Assembly (NCBI GenBank): GCA_021810985.1
Contig: JAJZQA010000051.1
Coordinates: 1-10,682 of the forward strand
DNA: 10,682 nt
Direction of reading: 5' to 3'
From: Deltaproteobacteria bacterium
Lineage (GTDB): Bacteria > Desulfobacterota > Desulfuromonadia > Geobacterales > Geobacteraceae
In this document: positions 6,775-10,682 of the stretch, piece by piece
Numbering within the stretch: position 1 is the first letter of the stretch
How the letters are laid out: each line of letters begins with the position of its first letter
Translations under genes and position numbers: made by a program
Notes under the pieces: model-generated
Database searches by the model: none
The model's input: only the letters and a program-made list of their open reading frames with translations
What the model was told of the DNA's origin: nothing

Positions 6775-7836
6775 ATGAAAGCAGCAAAATGGTATGCAAA
6801 AAAAGACATCCGTATCGAGAATGTTCCCGAGCCGAGCGCACCCAAGCCGGGTGAGGTAAAGATCAAGGTCGCCTGGTGCGGCATCTGCGGCTCTGACTTG
6901 CATGAATACCTTGCCGGCCCGATCTTCATCCCGACCCAGCCCCATCCGCTGACGGGCGCCCAGGCCCCCCTCATTCTCGGTCACGAGTTCTCCGGCGAAG
7001 TTGTGGAAGTCGGTGCCGGCGTCACCACCGTCAAGGTGGGCGACATGGTCGCCCCGGATGCCTGCCAGCACTGCGGCGAGTGCCTGCCCTGCCGGGAAGG
7101 CCGCTACAACGTGTGCGAGAAGCTGGCGTTTACCGGCCTCATGGCTGATGGCGCTTTCGCGGAATATGTCAATGTCCCCGCGCAACTCTGCTATGTCTTG
7201 CCGAAGGGCTTCGACCTGCAGGCAGCCTCTCTGATCGAGCCGCTTGCCACCGGCTTCAAAGCTGTCAGGCTGGCCGGTTCGATTATGGGGCAAACGGTCG
7301 TCATCTACGGCGCCGGCACCATCGGTCTCGGCACGCTCATGTGCGCCAAAGCGGCCGGTGCTTCTACCGCAATCGTGGTTGAAATGTCCGCGGCTCGCAA
7401 GCAGCTGGCCAAGGAGTGCGGCGCAGACATAATCATCGACCCGAGGGATTGTGATGTCATCGCTGAAATCAAGAGAATTACCGGCACCAAGAATGGCGCC
7501 GATGTTTCTTTCGAGTGCATTGGTAACGTAAAAACCGCACCCATGGCGGTCGAGTCGGTTCACAACGTCGGCAAGATCGTTATCGTTGGTATCTTTGAAG
7601 GGCCCAGCGAGTTCAACTTCTTCAGCCTGAGCGCCACCGACAAAGTTGTCATCGGCCCCCTGGCCTATAACGTTGATGACTTCCAGGGCGTTGCCAACCT
7701 CCTGGCAACCGGCCAGCTGAAGACCGAACCGCTTATAACCGGCAGGATCAAGTTGGACGATCTCGTTTCAAAAGGTTTTGATGAGCTGGTCAACAACAAG
7801 GATGCCAACATCAAGATCATTGTGAGCCCCAACTAG
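6775..7836 (+). CDS. Zinc-dependent (R,R)-2,3-butanediol dehydrogenase, BdhA-like
   Basis: This 353-residue medium-chain dehydrogenase probably oxidises (R,R)-2,3-butanediol to acetoin, or reduces acetoin, with NAD(H). The start MKAAKWYAKKDIRIENV and the motif WCGICGSDLHEYLAGPIFIP (34-53) closely match known BdhA proteins. Catalytic zinc ligands are Cys38, His70-Glu71 (GHE) and Glu155; the structural zinc lobe has Cys100, Cys103, Cys106 and Cys114, with an extra Cys97. The Rossmann motif GAGTIGLG is at 179-186, and Glu203 at the end of the second strand favours NAD. The start has AAAGGAG eight bases upstream. It follows the barrel gene after 175 bases with no clear terminator, so cotranscription is likely. 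A relative such as sorbitol or threonine dehydrogenase is less likely given the N-terminal signature. Confidence 0.85.
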   Translation: MKAAKWYAKKDIRIENVPEPSAPKPGEVKIKVAWCGICGSDLHEYLAGPIFIPTQPHPLTGAQAPLILGHEFSGEVVEVGAGVTTVKVGDMVAPDACQHCGECLPCREGRYNVCEKLAFTGLMADGAFAEYVNVPAQLCYVLPKGFDLQAASLIEPLATGFKAVRLAGSIMGQTVVIYGAGTIGLGTLMCAKAAGASTAIVVEMSAARKQLAKECGADIIIDPRDCDVIAEIKRITGTKNGADVSFECIGNVKTAPMAVESVHNVGKIVIVGIFEGPSEFNFFSLSATDKVVIGPLAYNVDDFQGVANLLATGQLKTEPLITGRIKLDDLVSKGFDELVNNKDANIKIIVSPN

Positions 7837-7858
7837 TATCTGCAGCGTACTTGACCGC

Positions 7859-7892
7859 ATCGGGGGAGGGATCATTTTCTCCCTCCCCCGAT
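7859..7892 (+). other. 13-bp perfect hairpin between bdh and the membrane protein gene
   Basis: ATCGGGGGAGGGA (7859-7871) pairs perfectly with TCCCTCCCCCGAT (7880-7892) around an eight-base loop. No T run follows, so it should not stop transcription by itself. It may stabilise the upstream message or lower expression of the membrane protein gene that starts at 7975. Confidence 0.65.
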
Positions 7893-7974
7893 CGGGTACC
7901 GCGATGCATTGTGGGGGAGCCCGAGGTTCCGCACATCTCTTTGGAAGGTTTACGCTTATTAGAAAGGAGCAAAC

Positions 7975-9120
7975 ATGTCACAATCAAACGAAGCAGCCTG
8001 TGATAGCGGCGCCGTCAGCCCGAAACCCTTCGGCCTGGAACTGGGCTCAGTCGGTTTTGCTGTTGCGGCTTTTCTCGTCACTCAACTAGTCAGCTATGGC
8101 ATTTGGGTGCTGTTCGTTGATCCGCAAGTGGGAGTGTGGAAATTCTATCCGCAGCCTTTCGGCACCTATCTGTTCTGGTCGCTCATGGTTCTGGTCTTCA
8201 TCGGTTTCAACTTCGGCATGCACGGTTTCAGCAAGATGAGCCAGCCCGGTGGGGGCATACTGGCAACCATCGTCACGCTGGCGCTCGGATTTGCCATTCC
8301 CATGCTGATCATTTTCGGCTGGGGTTCCCTGGACCCGGCTTTCAGCCCGGAAAAATTCGCGGGTCATGGCGCATCAGGCATGATCGTCCTGGCCGGATTC
8401 TATGGCTGGGGCTTTTGGGCGAACAGCACGGACGGCTGGCCATGGACCGATGCCGGCTTGAAACAGCCCATGCTTGGCGTAGCACAGCTTTTCATGGGTT
8501 TCTTTTTTACCCTGGCCTTCTACCTGATTCTGGTTTTCCCGACCTTTGCGAGCTGGGCGGCTCCCGGCAAGGTCGTTCTGCCCATCTTTACCGCGGTAGG
8601 CTGGTTCTATTCCGCCATTGTCGTGTGGTTGACGACAGTCCTGCTGACCGACCTCTGGCCGTACACCTGTTTCAAAACGCGGGCAGGAAGAGCCATTGGC
8701 GCATTCTTCGGCAATTTCGTCCTGGGCACGGGCCTTTACTACATTCTGCTGGCACTGCTGAAAAATGTCCTGATCCCTGCTGACGCTCTCGAGAAAATCG
8801 GTCCGGCAATCAACCTCTGGCCGGCCCAGCTCGGCGTTTGGGTCCTCTTCTGGATGCTCCTCTGGGCGCTGTGCTGCGGCAATGCGCCAACCTCATTAAG
8901 CCCGGCAATGAACCGGATTGCACGGGTTGTTATCTGCTTCGGCCTGGGTATCGCGTCTTTCGTGGTTTATATGAGATGGTTCGCCATAGAGGTGCTGCAT
9001 GAAGCTGCCATCGTGCCCGGATTTGGCGGTGATCCCCTGACCTGGGTCGACCTTCTGAACACCGTTCTTCTGGTCTACGTATGCTATTTCGGCTGTTACG
9101 GCATCAGGAAAAAGGCATAA
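7975..9120 (+). CDS. Unrecognised polytopic inner-membrane protein, possible transporter
   Basis: I do not recognise a named family for this 381-residue protein. It has about ten hydrophobic segments, near residues 26-48, 63-82, 95-116, 134-150, 165-187, 200-222, 243-264, 282-303, 314-334 and 357-376, and a hydrophilic N-terminus of about 20 residues with one cysteine. It is very rich in Trp, Phe and Gly. Loop motifs that may be conserved are DPQVGVWKFYPQPFGTY (49-65), GWGFWANSTDGWPW (144-157) and LLTDLWPYTCF (223-233). There is no ATP-binding or redox cofactor motif. The start is fixed by AAAGGAG seven bases upstream. It is the last gene before a strong terminator, and its position with an outer-membrane channel and two diol dehydrogenases suggests movement of the same compound across the inner membrane. 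That role is inference. Confidence 0.7.
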   Translation: MSQSNEAACDSGAVSPKPFGLELGSVGFAVAAFLVTQLVSYGIWVLFVDPQVGVWKFYPQPFGTYLFWSLMVLVFIGFNFGMHGFSKMSQPGGGILATIVTLALGFAIPMLIIFGWGSLDPAFSPEKFAGHGASGMIVLAGFYGWGFWANSTDGWPWTDAGLKQPMLGVAQLFMGFFFTLAFYLILVFPTFASWAAPGKVVLPIFTAVGWFYSAIVVWLTTVLLTDLWPYTCFKTRAGRAIGAFFGNFVLGTGLYYILLALLKNVLIPADALEKIGPAINLWPAQLGVWVLFWMLLWALCCGNAPTSLSPAMNRIARVVICFGLGIASFVVYMRWFAIEVLHEAAIVPGFGGDPLTWVDLLNTVLLVYVCYFGCYGIRKKA

Positions 9121-9125
9121 ATTCC

Positions 9126-9153
9126 AAGCGCCACGTTCGCGTGGCGCTTTCTT
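9126..9153 (+). terminator. Intrinsic terminator ending the dehydrogenase/transport block
   Basis: AAGCGCCACG (9126-9135) pairs perfectly with CGTGGCGCTT (9140-9149) around a TTCG tetraloop and is followed by a short T-rich tail (TCTT). It begins five bases after the membrane protein stop codon and only about 36 bases before the next gene. Confidence 0.8.
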
Positions 9154-9189
9154 CAAGCCTGCCAGACTACATGTGTTCAAGGAGCGAAT

Positions 9190-9636
9190 ATGAAAAGTAT
9201 CGAAAAAATTCTTTTTGCTACCGATTTCTCGGAAGCCTCTGAACTGGCCTGCCAGTATGCAATTCTTCAGGCGAAGCAGTTTAATGCAAAGCTCTTGGTT
9301 TTCCATGTCATCAACGAACTTGAATTTCCAATCCACGGCATATTCCCGGATCACTATGTCGAAGATCACAAAAAGGAAATGACCGCGGCAGCCGACAGAA
9401 TGATGAAGGAATATTGCGACAGGAATTTAAAGGACGTCGAAAACTTTGCGTGCGCTATTGAAACGGGCATCCCTTTTAAAAAAATAATCGAAAAAGCAGA
9501 GAGTGATGATGTTTCTCTGATTGTCATTGGCACGCACGGACGAACCGGTCTGCAACATGTTGTCGTTGGCAGCACAGCAGAAAAGATTGTACGAAACGCA
9601 TGTTGTTGTCCGGTAATGACGGTTCGACCTTGTTAG
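9190..9636 (+). CDS. Universal stress protein, UspA family (ATP-binding type)
   Basis: This single-domain Usp of 148 residues starts with the typical KILFATDFSEASELA (6-20) and ends with the nucleotide-binding motif G-x2-G-x9-G-S: Gly114, Gly117, Gly127 and Ser128 (IGTHGRTG and GSTAEKIV). Proteins with this motif normally bind ATP; they are cytoplasmic and help survival under starvation, redox or envelope stress. Unusual is a run of three cysteines (138-140) before the final strand PVMTVRP, where one or two are common. AAGGAG lies five bases before the ATG. The gene sits directly behind the terminator at 9126-9153, so it needs read-through or a promoter overlapping the upstream gene. No partner domain is fused. 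Confidence 0.92.
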   Translation: MKSIEKILFATDFSEASELACQYAILQAKQFNAKLLVFHVINELEFPIHGIFPDHYVEDHKKEMTAAADRMMKEYCDRNLKDVENFACAIETGIPFKKIIEKAESDDVSLIVIGTHGRTGLQHVVVGSTAEKIVRNACCCPVMTVRPC

Positions 9637-9686
9637 GTTGCCAGGATGTTGTAACGGAGTGAATCAAATATTACAGGAGGAGTACG

Positions 9687-10181
9687 ATGTCGGAAAAACC
9701 TGTTTTTACCAATATTCTCCAGATAGCTGTAGTGGTGAAAGACTGTGACGCAACCGTGAAGAAGTACGCGGACGATTACGGGATCGGCCCATGGTCCATC
9801 TATGAATTCAATCCGGATACCGTTAGTGACATGATCATTGAAGGCAAACCGGTCGAATATGCCATTCGCCTGGCCCTGGCCGACATCGGCGGCGTCCAGT
9901 GGGAAATCATCGAGCCCAAGGACGACAAAAGCATTTACGCGAGTTTTCTCAAAGAGCACGGCGAAGGCCTCCATCACGTGGCATTCGGCACGGAAAACTA
10001 TGAGAAGACGGTGCAGTTTTACAAGGATAAAGGTCAACCGGTTCTTCAGGGTGGTACCTGGGAAGGCCTTACCTATACCTACCTGGACTCCCGCAAGGAT
10101 TTGGGTGTGATCGCGGAGATCTACAAGTTGGTTCCTGAATTCACCTGGCCCGAGCCTGAATCCGTTTATCCGGTAAAATAA
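9687..10181 (+). CDS. VOC-fold (glyoxalase/methylmalonyl-CoA epimerase-like) protein
   Basis: This 164-residue protein has two paired beta-alpha-beta-beta-beta modules of the vicinal oxygen chelate fold. Likely metal ligands are Gln12 (LQIAVVVKD), Glu73 (QWEIIEP), His96 or His97 (GLHHVAFG) and Glu144 (VIAEIYK). The LHHVAFG and EIIEP motifs resemble methylmalonyl-CoA epimerases, but an internal insert with GPWSIYEFN (34-42) and the WPEPESVYPVK tail are shared more with uncharacterised VOC proteins. The reaction therefore cannot be named; a small ketone or 2-oxo substrate would fit the neighbourhood. AGGAGG sits six bases before the ATG. It is followed after 19 bases by the DUF6506-like gene, and the pair is clearly cotranscribed. 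Confidence 0.85.
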   Translation: MSEKPVFTNILQIAVVVKDCDATVKKYADDYGIGPWSIYEFNPDTVSDMIIEGKPVEYAIRLALADIGGVQWEIIEPKDDKSIYASFLKEHGEGLHHVAFGTENYEKTVQFYKDKGQPVLQGGTWEGLTYTYLDSRKDLGVIAEIYKLVPEFTWPEPESVYPVK

Positions 10182-10200
10182 TTATAAAGGAGATGGTGAA

Positions 10201-10506
10201 ATGGCACTGAAAGCAGTTTTTATGTTTGTCGCCCCGGAATCCGACGCGGAGAAGCATCGCACGGTGGTTAAAACTCCGGCAGTTGAACTGACCGTAGTGG
10301 GTGTTAACAATTATGCGGAGGCGGCTCACGAAGCCAAAAAGCTTGTGGACCAAGGTAATGTGGCCATCGAGCTTTGTGCCGGATTCGGTTGCGAAGGTGT
10401 TGCCATCGTGAAGAAGGCCGTCGGCAACAATGCCGCGGTTGGGGCCGTACGGTTCGACAATCATCCGGGTCTCGAATTCAAGAGCGGTGATGAGATTTTT
10501 TCGTAG
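10201..10506 (+). CDS. DUF6506-like small protein
   Basis: This 101-residue protein of unknown function begins MALKAVFMFVAPESD and has central motifs KTPAVELTVVGV (24-35), IELCAGFGCEG (56-66) and GAVRFDNHPG (81-90), with Cys59 and Cys64 in the central loop. From memory this matches the family DUF6506, whose members are short alpha/beta proteins; no enzymatic role is known to me. It has AAAGGAG seven bases before the ATG and only 19 bases between it and the VOC gene, so the two are probably translated from one message. The conserved Gly/Cys loop followed by RFD-x-H-P suggests a ligand site, but this is inference. Confidence 0.75.
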   Translation: MALKAVFMFVAPESDAEKHRTVVKTPAVELTVVGVNNYAEAAHEAKKLVDQGNVAIELCAGFGCEGVAIVKKAVGNNAAVGAVRFDNHPGLEFKSGDEIFS

Positions 10507-10569
10507 TAGCCGTAGCAAGAGAAACACTGGAAATGCGCCGAGTGCGCGTTCCTGACTCTTAGCCTTTTC

Positions 10570-10682
10570 AAAGGGGGGTACCGTATGAAGTCTTTAACAG
10601 GCCGTTGAAAAACTACTCTGGTTGAGCGGTTTTTCTTTCTATTACCGTTATTTTGCTGGTTCTACTTGTTTTGTGTGACCTT
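10570..10682 (+). pseudogene. Possible gene start interrupted after seven codons (TGA plus hairpin)
   Basis: A strong AAGGGGGG ribosome site (10570-10577) precedes an ATG at 10585 that encodes MKSLTGR and then an in-frame TGA (10606-10608). Past the TGA the same frame stays open to the window end and is strongly hydrophobic (ERFFFLLPLFCWFYLFCV), like a signal or membrane segment. This could be a gene broken by a nonsense change or repeat insertion, a chance frame, or a selenocysteine codon. The window ends before it can be settled. Confidence 0.3.
10607..10635 (+). terminator. Hairpin with T-rich tail, terminator or repeat element end
   Basis: GAAAAACTACTC (10607-10618) pairs with GAGCGGTTTTTC (10624-10635) around a TGGTT loop, with one mismatch and one G-T pair, followed by a T-rich tail. 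It can serve as the terminator of the VOC/DUF6506 genes. The flank AACAGGCCGTTGAAAAAC resembles a sequence that I recall recurring between genes in Geobacter-type genomes, so it may be a repeat. Confidence 0.5.

Noticed and set aside
6751..7563. 270-residue frame antisense to the butanediol dehydrogenase gene
   Set aside because: It is the mirror of a GC-rich coding gene with clear motifs on the plus strand; it has no family features.
1..10682. CRISPR array, phage, toxin-antitoxin or transposase genes
   Set aside because: No regularly spaced repeats and no such coding motifs are seen on either strand.

Overview
The window looks like chromosomal DNA of a Gram-negative anaerobe, most likely Desulfuromonadota (Geobacter/Pelobacter/Syntrophotalea-like). 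The reasons are a signal-peptide beta-barrel protein, a near-consensus sigma-54 promoter, strong AAGGAGG-type ribosome sites, moderate GC with AT-rich intergenic DNA, and a pair of 2,3-butanediol dehydrogenases. Some members of this group, such as Pelobacter carbinolicus, are known to grow on 2,3-butanediol or acetoin. The taxonomic call is inference; no rRNA or other marker apart from typA is present.

Layout. 1-249: a palindromic repeat-like stretch, then the typA terminator. 250-2052 (minus): typA/bipA, a ribosome-associated GTPase. 2053-2416: a divergent intergenic region with a minus-strand terminator hairpin and a 14-bp palindrome. 2417-3154 (plus): a protein of two degenerate receiver-like domains. 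3155-3565: no gene seen. 3566-3883: a small ABM-like ferredoxin-fold protein, followed by a 23-bp perfect stem-loop. 3952-4615: no convincing gene. 4616-4846: a sigma-54 promoter and a leader that holds an intrinsic terminator with a competing structure.

4847-9120 is the centre of interest: a BudC-like short-chain 2,3-butanediol/acetoin dehydrogenase, an outer-membrane PF13557-type channel, a zinc-dependent BdhA-like (R,R)-2,3-butanediol dehydrogenase, and an unrecognised inner-membrane protein of about ten helices. I read this as a sigma-54-controlled uptake and oxidation (or acetoin reduction) cassette. It has two unrelated dehydrogenase folds that could together cover all stereoisomers of the diol, plus proteins for both membranes.

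A strong terminator (9126-9153) closes that block. The following genes, all in the same direction with short spacing, encode a universal stress protein, a VOC-fold protein and a DUF6506-like protein (9190-10506). The last 176 bases contain a strong ribosome site and ATG that meet an in-frame TGA and a hairpin after seven codons. This is either a gene cut by a repeat element, a plain terminator, or (less likely) a selenocysteine codon.
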